Notes: generated by a model from the sequence alone, not told the origin. A DNA stretch of 64,000 bases from Nodosilinea sp. P-1105 (GCF_012911975.1 NZ_SMDQ01000025.1:1-64000); one strand, 5' to 3'. Positions 35,415 to 44,209 are shown, counted from the stretch's first letter. A program made the numbers and translations.

Positions 35415-38400
35415 ATGGAATATCAGATAGGGCTGCTACGACTTGGGCCAGATACCGAGGAAGGCAAATCCTACATCATCCCTACCCAACTCCGCAGAAC
35501 GAGAGTAGGGCAGACTGCAAATTTTGAGTTAGCCCATCTGTCTGAGAGCAGTCTCTCAACAACTGGCAATCGCAGTAGCCACCTGTACTGGAATTTTAAA
35601 GCGGACTTGCTGTCTAAACAGAAGGAGCTTAAGAATGATCCTTCATCGTGGTCAATGCTGGCCGTAAAGGAAGGCGCTGAGCCCACTGTTACTCAAGATA
35701 CCTGGATTTCTCCTTTTGAGGCTGGTGAGCACTACATTGCCGATCTTTGTGCCAATGTAGAACAAAAGCTGATGGAGGTATTAGGACCTGATGTCAAGCT
35801 CAGCTTTTATTTCACGGCTCCCGGTTACGAGCAAACAGAATCACAGACATATAAAAATAATATAAAAAGCATTCTGAGAAAAACTCTCAAGCACGAAATC
35901 CTCAAGCGATCAAACTTCCCTCAGCTAACGCAGGGAGATAGTTTCCTCTATGAACAGTATGGAGTCTACTATTACTTCACTCAGTGTGAAAGAAAAATAG
36001 ATCTCGGTGTCCCGAAGGCCAACTATCTAATCATAGATATTGGCGGTAGTACTACAGATATTGCGGTTGTTCACCTGACTAAAACGGGTGAAGTCGCTCG
36101 TGTTTTTCCTATTTATGAAAGCTTTCAATATGGAGGCACGGATTATGATCGGTCGATCATTAGTGAGGTTATGCCTAATGACGCTCCCTACTTCTCTTAC
36201 GATGAAGAAAGAAAGAGTAAGATTTTAAGGCTTGTCGAAAAAGCAAAAGTTTCAATTTTAAGCAGTGATGATACTCAGATATCTAAATCCTTGAAAACTA
36301 GCGGAGAGACTTATCGCTTCTCCAGAGATGTTTTAGACAAGGCTTTTGATAAGGACTGGAACTGGAAAATCAAGAAAAATATACTCAAGGTTCTTGCGAT
36401 CGCAGAAAACGATCAAAGAATCAACTATACTGGTGAGAAATTTGCAATAGACGGAATTCTTCTAGCAGGTGGTACCAGCAAGCTCCAACGCTTCAGAGAC
36501 AATCTGAGCAACGATCCCGAGTTACAAAGATATTTTTCAAAAAACCATACCGTCAGCTATGCGACTAAGGCAGATCCCAGTAGTCTAGCTTCCTTAGGAT
36601 TAGGTATATCAATATTAGAAAGGACGTTGCGGGATAAGGAAGAAACCAAGAATGACCTTCCAATGGCTGAAACAGTTTGCCTAAATATCAGAGATGACAA
36701 GAATAACGTTCTTAACATTCGAAGACTTACAAGCCGGAATGGAACTCCTAAAAATCTACTTTTTACAGTTGAGCAGGTTCTGAAGAGCGCACCAGAAAAT
36801 AATAATGGTCGTGTTCATTTTCCTCGAGATTTGTTCAGCTCAGCAGAAATAGATCAATTACCTGAACAGTTAAGACTAGAGTTTACGACAGACTGTAATC
36901 CTCGTCCTCAAACATTAAGTTTAAATCTTTCAGAACCCACTGGCTTAGGCCGAAATATCCCTGAGGGATTATATTTTAGTACAGCAGTTGACAAACCAAA
37001 CGTTAGGTCGTCAGATTTAAGTCCTTCCAAGTTGAGAGTGGATCCCTATTTCTATAGGTTTCTACCTTTATCGAAAGATTATCGTCGATGCGATAATAAA
37101 GGACGTCCATCAAAAATTGATATTTCCCTTGCACCGGTCAACATTAATCTTGAAAAAGATCGGGCCTATGTGTGTATAGACTTTGGAATGAACAATACCT
37201 CGGTAGCTGTGTTTGCTCCCAGCTATTCTCTAAGTGAGGAACATTTCCAAGTGCTGAAAGTCGTACCAAGTACAGGATTAGCTGAAGAACCTCATGAGCT
37301 AAATATCGTTATCGAGAATCGAACTTATCAGGTGATTAAAGAAGTAGCGTATAATCCATCAACTAAACTCCCGATTCATTTAGTTGAACGCGAAAAGGAA
37401 TATTTCCTCGCTACGGAAAATGACAATGAAAAGTCTCGCTACAAAATAATTCCCATTAGCGATCCTCTAAGTCCAGACAAGATAAACCCACAACAAGCCA
37501 TAGCCCTGGTCACTCTACCCCGCTTCCTAGGAGTCCATCCCCATACAGGAGCTGCAGTAGGTATTAACTACAATGTCGATGGACCTGTCCTAATTCATGG
37601 GGACCTCGATACAATCCTGCTACCAGATTTAGAAACAGACTTTGGTTCACAGGTTGAAGATGTAATCCCGTGGATTCACCTCGATACAATCCTGCTACCA
37701 AGTTTAGAAACCGCCTTAGAAATGACCCTTGAAGATGCCCTCGAGCAGCTACCGCCCTACCCCTCGGCATCTATTCTACCCCGGTTCCTCGGTGTTCATC
37801 CCCAAACGGGGGCACCTGTAGAGATCATTGAGCGCCCTAACGGTCCCACCTTAGCTCATGGTAGTTTTGATCGTGACTATGTAAGACTACCGGACTGGAA
37901 TCAAGTTTGTGAAATAACACTCGAAGAGGCTTTAGAGTTGTTGCCCTTGTACGAACCCATAGATTCACCAGAAGATCTAGACGTCTCGGTTTCTCCTAAA
38001 ACCGAGACAACACTTCATCTGTCTGAAGATCTGAAGGAAAGCCTGGAATCACTCACAAACGCACTTAAATCACAGGCTAACCAGAACTCTGAAATTCTCG
38101 AAGCACTACTCCAGGTTGCTAAACAAGCTCCTAAAAAAAATCTTCAGAAAGCCGAAGCTGAGGAATCACAGCAAATTCAGCCTGCCCAACAACAGGAAAT
38201 TCATGTAGAGCTAAGGCCCTACGAAACTGGTACTGAAATCAGCTTTAGAGGCTTTGAAGAATTTGTCTCTGATCAGGGCTTTAGCTATGAACCCTCTGTA
38301 CTTAGACAGGTTTGGACCCACACTCAAAACAAACATTCTCGCCTTGCTATCCTGGCAGGTCCACCTGGGTCTGGAAAGACCCAACTAGTCTCGCTTCTCG

Positions 38401-39248
38401 CAGAATATTTCAACCGAGATTTGACCTATAAGAGCTATCGCGAAGAGTTTCACTTGCTGGAACCAGTTTTACCTTCTTGGTTCTCCTCTGAGAACCTGTT
38501 GGGTTTCTACAGCCAGATCACTGAGCAATTTCACCCAACTAATTTCTTCAAGTTTCTAAAAAGAGCTGAGCATCACCACATTGCAGACATAAATCGATTG
38601 TTCTTCGTCTGTCTAGATGAATTCAATCTGGCGCAGCCTGAGCAGTATCTCGCTAAGGTGCTCTCTGTTATGGAATCCGAAAGCGCTGAGATGACAGTTT
38701 GCCAGGAAACAGGCCAGAGCGTCTTAATCCCATCTAACCTTAAGCTCTTCGCAACTATCAATACTGACTCAGCTTCTAAAGCATTGAGCCCCAAGGTCCT
38801 TGACCGTTCAGTTTTGATTAGGATAACTCCTTCTAAGGAAAGAGTTGTAGACTTTTCTAAAAATAAAAGCTCTCCCGTGCCGTTTGCCAACCAGGTGCTG
38901 GCCCAATTTCATGCCTATTTGGATGTTCTTTATGACCTTGGCTCAGCATCAGGAGCAGCATTTGGATTTAGAACAATTGATACAGCAATTGCTCACCTCG
39001 AAGCCCATCCCTATGTAGAGCTAGAAGGTTCTAATACAACAGAATCAGTCATAGAAGAAGTGATTGATGAGATCATATCTTCTATCTTCCTGTCAAAACT
39101 ACCAGGCTACAACCGTTTTGAAGGTGAGGAGAGCTACAGAAAAACCCTTGTCAAAACCATGGAAAAGTTTCAGCAAGGTCACTTGAAGCAATCGACAAAA
39201 ATAATTGAGAAAATCAAAGCTGGTTATCCTGGCCAATCCGCCTTTTAA
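35415..39248 (+). CDS. Fusion protein: actin/Hsp70-like ATPase, topoisomerase-type repeats and McrB-like AAA+ domain
   Basis: This 1277-aa multidomain protein has no name I know. Residues 200-360 carry an actin/Hsp70 phosphate-2 motif 'IIDIGGSTTDIAVV' and adenosine motif 'GILLAGGTSKLQRF'. A phosphate-1 motif 'YVCIDFGMNNTSVAVF' comes later, near 585, so the ATPase motif order looks permuted. Two repeats near 697 and 785 ('LPRFLGVHPxTGA') with 'ITLEEALELL' match the C-terminal repeats of topoisomerase I. A helical Gln-rich linker follows. The C-terminal AAA+ has Walker A 'AGPPGSGKTQL' (about 981), Walker B 'VCLDEFNLA' and 'INTDSASKALSPKVLDRS', as in McrB. DNA is AT-rich. The 611-aa gene follows after 14 bp. 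It probably senses modified DNA or a phage complex. Confidence 0.85.
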   Translation: MEYQIGLLRLGPDTEEGKSYIIPTQLRRTRVGQTANFELAHLSESSLSTTGNRSSHLYWNFKADLLSKQKELKNDPSSWSMLAVKEGAEPTVTQDTWISPFEAGEHYIADLCANVEQKLMEVLGPDVKLSFYFTAPGYEQTESQTYKNNIKSILRKTLKHEILKRSNFPQLTQGDSFLYEQYGVYYYFTQCERKIDLGVPKANYLIIDIGGSTTDIAVVHLTKTGEVARVFPIYESFQYGGTDYDRSIISEVMPNDAPYFSYDEERKSKILRLVEKAKVSILSSDDTQISKSLKTSGETYRFSRDVLDKAFDKDWNWKIKKNILKVLAIAENDQRINYTGEKFAIDGILLAGGTSKLQRFRDNLSNDPELQRYFSKNHTVSYATKADPSSLASLGLGISILERTLRDKEETKNDLPMAETVCLNIRDDKNNVLNIRRLTSRNGTPKNLLFTVEQVLKSAPENNNGRVHFPRDLFSSAEIDQLPEQLRLEFTTDCNPRPQTLSLNLSEPTGLGRNIPEGLYFSTAVDKPNVRSSDLSPSKLRVDPYFYRFLPLSKDYRRCDNKGRPSKIDISLAPVNINLEKDRAYVCIDFGMNNTSVAVFAPSYSLSEEHFQVLKVVPSTGLAEEPHELNIVIENRTYQVIKEVAYNPSTKLPIHLVEREKEYFLATENDNEKSRYKIIPISDPLSPDKINPQQAIALVTLPRFLGVHPHTGAAVGINYNVDGPVLIHGDLDTILLPDLETDFGSQVEDVIPWIHLDTILLPSLETALEMTLEDALEQLPPYPSASILPRFLGVHPQTGAPVEIIERPNGPTLAHGSFDRDYVRLPDWNQVCEITLEEALELLPLYEPIDSPEDLDVSVSPKTETTLHLSEDLKESLESLTNALKSQANQNSEILEALLQVAKQAPKKNLQKAEAEESQQIQPAQQQEIHVELRPYETGTEISFRGFEEFVSDQGFSYEPSVLRQVWTHTQNKHSRLAILAGPPGSGKTQLVSLLAEYFNRDLTYKSYREEFHLLEPVLPSWFSSENLLGFYSQITEQFHPTNFFKFLKRAEHHHIADINRLFFVCLDEFNLAQPEQYLAKVLSVMESESAEMTVCQETGQSVLIPSNLKLFATINTDSASKALSPKVLDRSVLIRITPSKERVVDFSKNKSSPVPFANQVLAQFHAYLDVLYDLGSASGAAFGFRTIDTAIAHLEAHPYVELEGSNTTESVIEEVIDEIISSIFLSKLPGYNRFEGEESYRKTLVKTMEKFQQGHLKQSTKIIEKIKAGYPGQSAF
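37603..37725 (+). repeat. 75-bp in-frame direct duplication inside the fusion gene
   Basis: The string CCTCGATACAATCCTGCTACCA occurs at about 37604 and again 75 bp later, at about 37679. Surrounding sequence stays similar ('LDTILLPDLET' and 'LDTILLPSLET'). The period equals 25 codons, so the frame is kept. The first topoisomerase-type repeat is lengthened by one such unit. The identity of the core suggests a recent event. Confidence 0.8.
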
Positions 39249-39262
39249 TTTTCTTCATTCCT

Positions 39263-41098
39263 ATGTCTGTCTTGACTTTGAAGTACGGAAAAATTGAAAT
39301 ATATCTTAGAGATGGCAATGGGCGATTTGTGCCTATTGACCTGCAAGTTTCAAACGAAATAAAAACCAAAAATATCTTTGCTGGAAATAAGAAGAGCATG
39401 GATTTCTCGGTTAGGTTACCTGGCTACTCAGGTGATTTACCACAATATCTTTACCTATACTTAGGAACTGATCCTATCCGGCGATGGCGGAACGACTATT
39501 CTATCTCATTAAAACTGGGATATGATTTCTCCAATCATCCTTATTGGGCCGCAGAGACAGAGGATATTACTAGAATCAGTCGAGAGTTTTGGTGTGCTGC
39601 AAAAGCTGAAATTACTCTCTGCGACGATGATCAAACTCCTCTGCTAACCGAAACTGAGGAATTAGCTTCAACCGTTATCGAACTTGGCTATGATGCTTGG
39701 TACGAGAACGTCTATGAGGGAGTGAAGCAAGGTTTAGAGTCGATTAATCAAGAAGCTGATATTACTTCTCCCTTTGAGCAGGAAGTTGAAGTAGGCGCTT
39801 CTAGCGATGAAGAGTCACCCAGTTCTGAAATCCTTGCTGTATATTGGCGAATAAAGCCTTACTTGGACGATCTAGGCAGGGCAATAGCCAAAATCGTTGC
39901 TAATCCAGCTCAACGAAACTATGCACGACATAGTTTTTACAGTTTGCAAGGAGCACAGTCTAATTCGCTATCGAGTGGGCACATAAGTTGTGGTTTTGTT
40001 ACAGTACAAAGTTATCAAACTATAGGTGGGCGAGCGGTTCCAGATAACTACATCTCAACGCAAATAGATGCAACTCACAATATTGAAGAAAATTATATTT
40101 CCCTTCAATGCATAAAAAGAGTTTTGGGTTATTTAGAAGATATCTCAGATGAGATTAAACAATATATTGAAGATTTAAAAAAAATTAAATCTGGTATATA
40201 TAGTGGAGCCCACAAAAATAAGCTAGAGGCTGATATCAGGCAGCATCACAACGAGTTGAAAGACATAAAAGAGCAAGTTGATAAGTTTGGCTACTATATC
40301 AAGTGTTTTTCTTTCCTAGACCGAGATTATCGCCCTCCCAGTCTAAATTTCAGTTCAGAATTACTATACTATGACGATCGCTACTCCACAGTCTGGAAGA
40401 TATTAGCAAGGATAGATGGGATATTAAACTATATAAACATTTCAGACGAAGTGATTAAGTTTCAGGTTGCGCCTTTTCAAGAGGTATATGAAAGGTGGTG
40501 CCTACTAAAAATTGTTTCTGCCCTAGAAGAAATGGGCTTTAGGAAGACATCATCTGCTTCTAAATCTCCGCTGTATGGGAATCCAAGGTTTAACTCCCAA
40601 TATTGTGAACTAGAACACCCCCAAGATCCGGGTTTGAATTTAAAGGTTTACTTTGAGAAGAAGCATCAATTCATTGACGGTGCTTGGCCTGAAAATTCTT
40701 ATGGGTTCTGGCAACCTGCCTATGAAGGAGAACCAAAGAGTGAGTGGAAGCATACCCCAGATATTTCACTGGAATTTTTTAGAGATCTGGGCCACCCAAA
40801 CATAGTTACTTTTGACCCCACCTTGGGAGGTAAATCAATTTGGCCAGATAAGTATAAATATAAGAAGACAATTCGTGCAAACACGTCTCAGGGATATGAT
40901 TATATTGTCAAAGCTGCTTGGGCCATTGCTCCTGGCCAGGCAAAGCATAGCATTTCCCCATTCTACAGTGATGAAGATGCTGGCTTTTCTGAAGGAACCA
41001 TTTTCTTAAATCACACTCGAGAAAGTCAGGAAGCGCTTTACGTTACGCTCAGCAAGATCCTGATGAGTAATGGTTTATTGTCTGCTTCTGTTGAATAA
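39263..41098 (+). CDS. McrC/DUF2357-like partner protein
   Basis: This 611-aa protein is the second gene of the pair. Its N-terminal half is beta-rich, and the middle is a coiled coil ('IEDLKKIKSG...ADIRQHHNELKDIKEQVDKF'). The phrase 'EVYERWCLLKIVSALEEMGF' followed by 'KHTPDISLEFF' and 'VTFDPTL' matches the order of DUF2357/McrC-type proteins, where 'YExWxxLKL', 'PDIxLE' and 'DAKY' mark a PD-(D/E)XK nuclease. Here the 'DAKY' position reads 'DPTL', and the nearest Lys-rich string is 'DKYKYKKTI'. The nuclease may therefore be altered or inactive. It would be the effector to the McrB-like AAA+ domain. Confidence 0.65.
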   Translation: MSVLTLKYGKIEIYLRDGNGRFVPIDLQVSNEIKTKNIFAGNKKSMDFSVRLPGYSGDLPQYLYLYLGTDPIRRWRNDYSISLKLGYDFSNHPYWAAETEDITRISREFWCAAKAEITLCDDDQTPLLTETEELASTVIELGYDAWYENVYEGVKQGLESINQEADITSPFEQEVEVGASSDEESPSSEILAVYWRIKPYLDDLGRAIAKIVANPAQRNYARHSFYSLQGAQSNSLSSGHISCGFVTVQSYQTIGGRAVPDNYISTQIDATHNIEENYISLQCIKRVLGYLEDISDEIKQYIEDLKKIKSGIYSGAHKNKLEADIRQHHNELKDIKEQVDKFGYYIKCFSFLDRDYRPPSLNFSSELLYYDDRYSTVWKILARIDGILNYINISDEVIKFQVAPFQEVYERWCLLKIVSALEEMGFRKTSSASKSPLYGNPRFNSQYCELEHPQDPGLNLKVYFEKKHQFIDGAWPENSYGFWQPAYEGEPKSEWKHTPDISLEFFRDLGHPNIVTFDPTLGGKSIWPDKYKYKKTIRANTSQGYDYIVKAAWAIAPGQAKHSISPFYSDEDAGFSEGTIFLNHTRESQEALYVTLSKILMSNGLLSASVE

Positions 41099-41113
41099 CT
41101 GAACTAGAACTTT

Positions 41114-41154
41114 GGCTTTAGATGCCCAAATCATCTTTCAAGACGATTAAAGCC
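41114..41154 (+). terminator. Imperfect hairpin after the McrC-like gene
   Basis: GGCTTTA and TAAAGCC, with an inner AATCATCTT/AAGACGATT arm (one mismatch), form a long hairpin 15 bp after the stop. There is no strong T-run. It may end or stabilise the transcript. The rest of the 285-bp gap is AT-rich and shows nothing else. Confidence 0.4.
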
Positions 41155-41383
41155 ACTTCACCTTCCGTTGTAGTTTGTGTGTACTATTAGTCGACTTGTT
41201 TCAGCCATTCCAGGCTATCTTAATCCAAGCTCTTGAAGAAACATCGTTTCAAAAGGTTGCATCTTCGTCAGCGAGGGCTATCAAGAATTATAACTTTGGT
41301 ATACTTAGGCTGAAATTTAGCTTGTTATCCACTGGTCAATCTTAAATTTATCAGTAGCGCGATAGCTAACAGGGAGTCTCTAC

Positions 41384-42016
41384 ATGACAGAAGCTGTGAA
41401 TGGCCTATTCAATTGGCTAGGCCAACTCGTCAACCCGATTGCCAGTCTGCCTAAAGGACAAAGATTTCTGGCTATATTGGCACTTCTTCAGGTTGCCGTC
41501 GTCCCTTTTGTTATAGAGCATCTACCAGAAGATAAGCGAATCTTCACCATTTATAGTGTTACGGGTTTGTTTGTTCTGCTTCTAGCTATCATATTCTTTA
41601 CAGATACGAGAACCAGAAAACTTATAAGTAAAAGTCGAAGGCTGATTAAAGAAAACCGAGTTCTTAAATTAGAAAAAACGAATATTGAGGCAAGAGTAGA
41701 AGAAATTCACGTCGCTAGAGAAAGAGAAAAGACTCAGTTTGAGAAGGTTATATCTGCTAAGGAAACGACTGTCGAAGACCATTTATTTAATCGAATTATC
41801 CTACTGCTAGATATTAAAATAAAGTTATCGAAGGTAAGTCAATTTGCAGAGCAAAAACTGAAAGCGGAAGCTATATCAATTTCTGACATGGAGGAAATTC
41901 AGCAATCAATAGGGAATTTGGCTGAGGAAGTAGAAACCCAGCTAAAAGACTTTAGCGAAAGGCAGAGAAGAATTGCCGAAGCCCGAAAGTTAGAGCAAGA
42001 AATTGGAATGTCTTAA
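41384..42016 (+). CDS. Two-helix membrane protein with coiled coil
   Basis: This 210-aa protein has two transmembrane segments ('QRFLAILALLQVAVVPFVI' and 'IYSVTGLFVLLLAIIFF') followed by a long cytoplasmic coiled coil ('SRRLIKENRVLKLEKTNIEARVEEIHVAREREKTQFEK') and a second helical stretch. It is a good match in layout to small membrane effectors of defence systems, though I do not recognise a family. It has AT-rich codons like the preceding pair. It converges with the minus-strand gene at 42027, 10 bp away, and closes the defence island. Confidence 0.72.
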   Translation: MTEAVNGLFNWLGQLVNPIASLPKGQRFLAILALLQVAVVPFVIEHLPEDKRIFTIYSVTGLFVLLLAIIFFTDTRTRKLISKSRRLIKENRVLKLEKTNIEARVEEIHVAREREKTQFEKVISAKETTVEDHLFNRIILLLDIKIKLSKVSQFAEQKLKAEAISISDMEEIQQSIGNLAEEVETQLKDFSERQRRIAEARKLEQEIGMS

Positions 42017-42026
42017 GTTACGGTAC

Positions 42027-42680
42027 TCAAAAGTTTTCTGCTAGGTATTGATAAAACTGTCCCGTAAAGGAGTTATCGTACAGGGACGCCATTCGGCTGA
42101 ACTCCGTCAGATAGTCTTCTCTGTTATTGGCTAAAACACGATAGCTCGTTGAACGTACATCATCAATAGCCCGTTGTTGTAAAAATTGAAGTGCCACTTC
42201 GTCACCGCCTTGTCCCATTGCCGATATACGTAAAGCCTTAGCCACGAGAAACTTAAAACTGTCGAGGTCTTTGCTAAATTCTTTAGGCTTTGATGGGAAA
42301 AGAGGAAATTTTGTGAGATATAAATTGAGAACCTCAAGATAGTCTTTTGAACCTAGTTTGCTGACCTCCGCTGAAGCTGCCTCAATGTCATCGGCAATTT
42401 CCTCCAAATCACTGAGAAGCTTCTCTTTATCGCCTCCTCTTTGCTGGAGCCTATCAGAAATAGACGTCATAGAGCTTTCAACCTCTTCTTTCCACGCGAA
42501 AAATTTTTCCACTGGGAATTCTCCTTGCATAAAGGGCCTACCCTTTATTTTTCGCAAGGCACCTCTAGCAACCCGGAAACTTTTACCAGGCAGTAACCTA
42601 GCAGGAAGGTAAATTACGATAACACCCAACTCAACCAAGTATAGTACATAAAAACTATATAGTGTATATGTACTATACAC
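42027..42680 (-). CDS. Hypothetical membrane-associated protein
   Basis: The track start at 42680 is a GTG inside an inverted repeat, and the N-terminal 'YTLYSFYVLYLVELGVIVIYL' would be one membrane helix. A later start is possible. The rest is soluble and helical ('EVESSMTSISDRLQQRGGDKEKLLSDLEEIADDIEAASAEVSKL', then 'TGQFYQYLAENF'). No family is recognised. It converges with the coiled-coil membrane gene. Confidence 0.62.
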   Translation of the reverse strand: MYSTYTLYSFYVLYLVELGVIVIYLPARLLPGKSFRVARGALRKIKGRPFMQGEFPVEKFFAWKEEVESSMTSISDRLQQRGGDKEKLLSDLEEIADDIEAASAEVSKLGSKDYLEVLNLYLTKFPLFPSKPKEFSKDLDSFKFLVAKALRISAMGQGGDEVALQFLQQRAIDDVRSTSYRVLANNREDYLTEFSRMASLYDNSFTGQFYQYLAENF

Positions 42681-42685
42681 TATAT
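42657..42685. promoter_or_regulatory. 12-bp inverted repeat at the 5' end of the minus-strand gene
   Basis: ATATAGTGTATA and TATACACTATAT are perfect 12-bp arms around a 5-bp TGTAC spacer. They lie at the start region of the gene ending at 42027. The high AT content and symmetry fit an operator overlapping its promoter. It could also be a recombination or hairpin element. Confidence 0.55.
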
Positions 42686-43006
42686 CAGGAATTGGTTTAC
42701 CCTACTGTCTTCGTGGCGTCCGATCGCTTCTGAGGTAGCGGGGACTTCTAATTGCAGAAGCGTATGGAGGCTGCAACGCAAGAACGGCGGCTTATTTCTT
42801 AGGGAAATCCTTCATCAGGATCACCATCAACTCCAGCTTTTCATCGTAATGGTCGCTCAGGTATGGGGACTGGCATAAGGCAGGTCCGTTGGACTATTTC
42901 AGCAAAGCTACAGAAATTAGCTCTAAGGCGGCTGAGAGGTTTAGGATGCTCTATATGAAAGAGGGGATAGCATCTCTTGTACCTGTGTGAACAACCTACA
43001 CCTGTC
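42686..43006. other. Intergenic stretch with no visible gene
   Basis: About 320 bp between the defence island and the conjugation module. I see no supported gene, no repeat array and no clear terminator. It is a plausible junction between two modules. Confidence 0.5.
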
Positions 43007-43492
43007 CTAGTCCAGGAAAGCGGTTAACTCCTGGCTGATCTCGCACAAGTAGCTATCCTGCAGAAATTGGAAGTAGCAGTACAACACGTCCCAATCTCCA
43101 CCCCGAAACCGAACCGTCAACTTCTCCAAAGACTCACTTTGTAGAGGACTCATGATTAGCCGCTCAATCGTGAGCCGTTCTCGCTTCACGATTGCCTCAA
43201 CATTTGCTAAAACACTCCAACCGCATTGAGGTGGTGGAGAGGCACTTTCCCATACTTCTGAAATCAGTTCCACCGCATCAGGCGACAAACCCTCCGGACA
43301 CAGGGAATCTGGCAGGGATACTGCATTGGTCAGACATTTATCCGACCACCAGGCCCACCACTCCGTGCGATGTACTAGGTACACATCTGGAGTATGCCGG
43401 ATCTGGTGGATCGGTGTACCATCCAACCGTGCTAGCCGTTGAGCTTCATATGAGGTCACCGCCACATAGCGGCGCGTCAAAAATCGAGCCAT
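43007..43492 (-). CDS. Hypothetical protein (161 aa)
   Basis: This frame has protein-like composition: 'PDVYLVHRTEWWAWWSDKC', 'LCPEGLSPDAVELISEVWESASPPP', 'VKRERLTIERLIMSPL' and 'YCYFQFLQDSYLCEISQELTAFLD'. Trp-rich clusters are unusual. No family is recognised. The overlapping plus-strand 169-aa frame (43192-43701) is poorer in composition and is treated as a shadow. It may be an accessory gene of the conjugative element. Confidence 0.6.
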   Translation of the reverse strand: MARFLTRRYVAVTSYEAQRLARLDGTPIHQIRHTPDVYLVHRTEWWAWWSDKCLTNAVSLPDSLCPEGLSPDAVELISEVWESASPPPQCGWSVLANVEAIVKRERLTIERLIMSPLQSESLEKLTVRFRGGDWDVLYCYFQFLQDSYLCEISQELTAFLD

Positions 43493-43780
43493 GGTGCCCC
43501 TACCTCACTGCTGACCCTAAACCAGCACTGACGAGAACAGCCGCGACGGGAGCCAGCATGCACGCTATTGCTCTGCCCCCAAAACATTGCTGCCAACGAT
43601 TCGCCATCTCAGTTCCACAACCCTGTACATGCCATAGGGCTGATACGAGCAACCATGACCCCGGGGCAAACAGGTCATCACTCCACTACGCAACTAAATG
43701 AGTAGCAAATATCACCAATGAATTACTTGTACTGAGTTGCCAGACCAAATCCGGACAAAATACTAAAAAAGTGGCCAATG

Positions 43781-44209
43781 CTACGACACCACTTCCGACC
43801 CGCCGTCAATCTCCGCTTCCATCCGCGAGATTGCCTTTTCATAAACCCGTAAACCCAGCAGCACCAAACGCACCAGCATCTGGTCTGGATTACGCTGACT
43901 GGCCTCAGCCAACTCCACAATGCGCTCCGTCGGGATGTGCTGATTGAATAAGAGTAGATTCGCCTCCAGCTCATGGACCAGAGGCCGATGGTGCTTTTGG
44001 GCACCCTCTCGTAGTTGCTGCCCCACCTCACTGGTAAGCAGCAGTTCCATGATTTCGGCCAGGAAGGGGGATCGCTTGCGATTCCCTTCCGCCGCGCACT
44101 GGGCCTCAATCGCCTCCAGCAGTTCAGCGGTCATATAAAACGTGGGACGACAACCTACATCGGAGGATTCTGAGGATGATTTATCAGGGGGCACAGAGGA
44201 TTTGACCAT
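43781..44209 (-). CDS. Ribbon-helix-helix-type DNA-binding regulator
   Basis: The N-terminal 'CRPTFYMTAELLEAIEAQCAAEGNRKRSPFLAEIMELLLTSEV' is a CopG/Arc-like fold: a strand, then two helices with a Gly/Asn turn. The C-terminal half is helical ('ERIVELAEASQRNPDQMLVRLVLLGLRVYEKAIS'). It is 142 aa. It is divergent from the type IV secretion operon over a 525-bp region with several symmetric repeats, so it is a good candidate for a transfer-operon repressor or a relaxosome accessory protein. Confidence 0.75.
   Translation of the reverse strand: MVKSSVPPDKSSSESSDVGCRPTFYMTAELLEAIEAQCAAEGNRKRSPFLAEIMELLLTSEVGQQLREGAQKHHRPLVHELEANLLLFNQHIPTERIVELAEASQRNPDQMLVRLVLLGLRVYEKAISRMEAEIDGGSEVVS

Noticed and set aside
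43192-43701. 169-aa plus-strand frame
   Set aside because: It overlaps the minus-strand 161-aa frame, which has better composition. The plus frame is rich in Pro, Thr and His and looks like a shadow.
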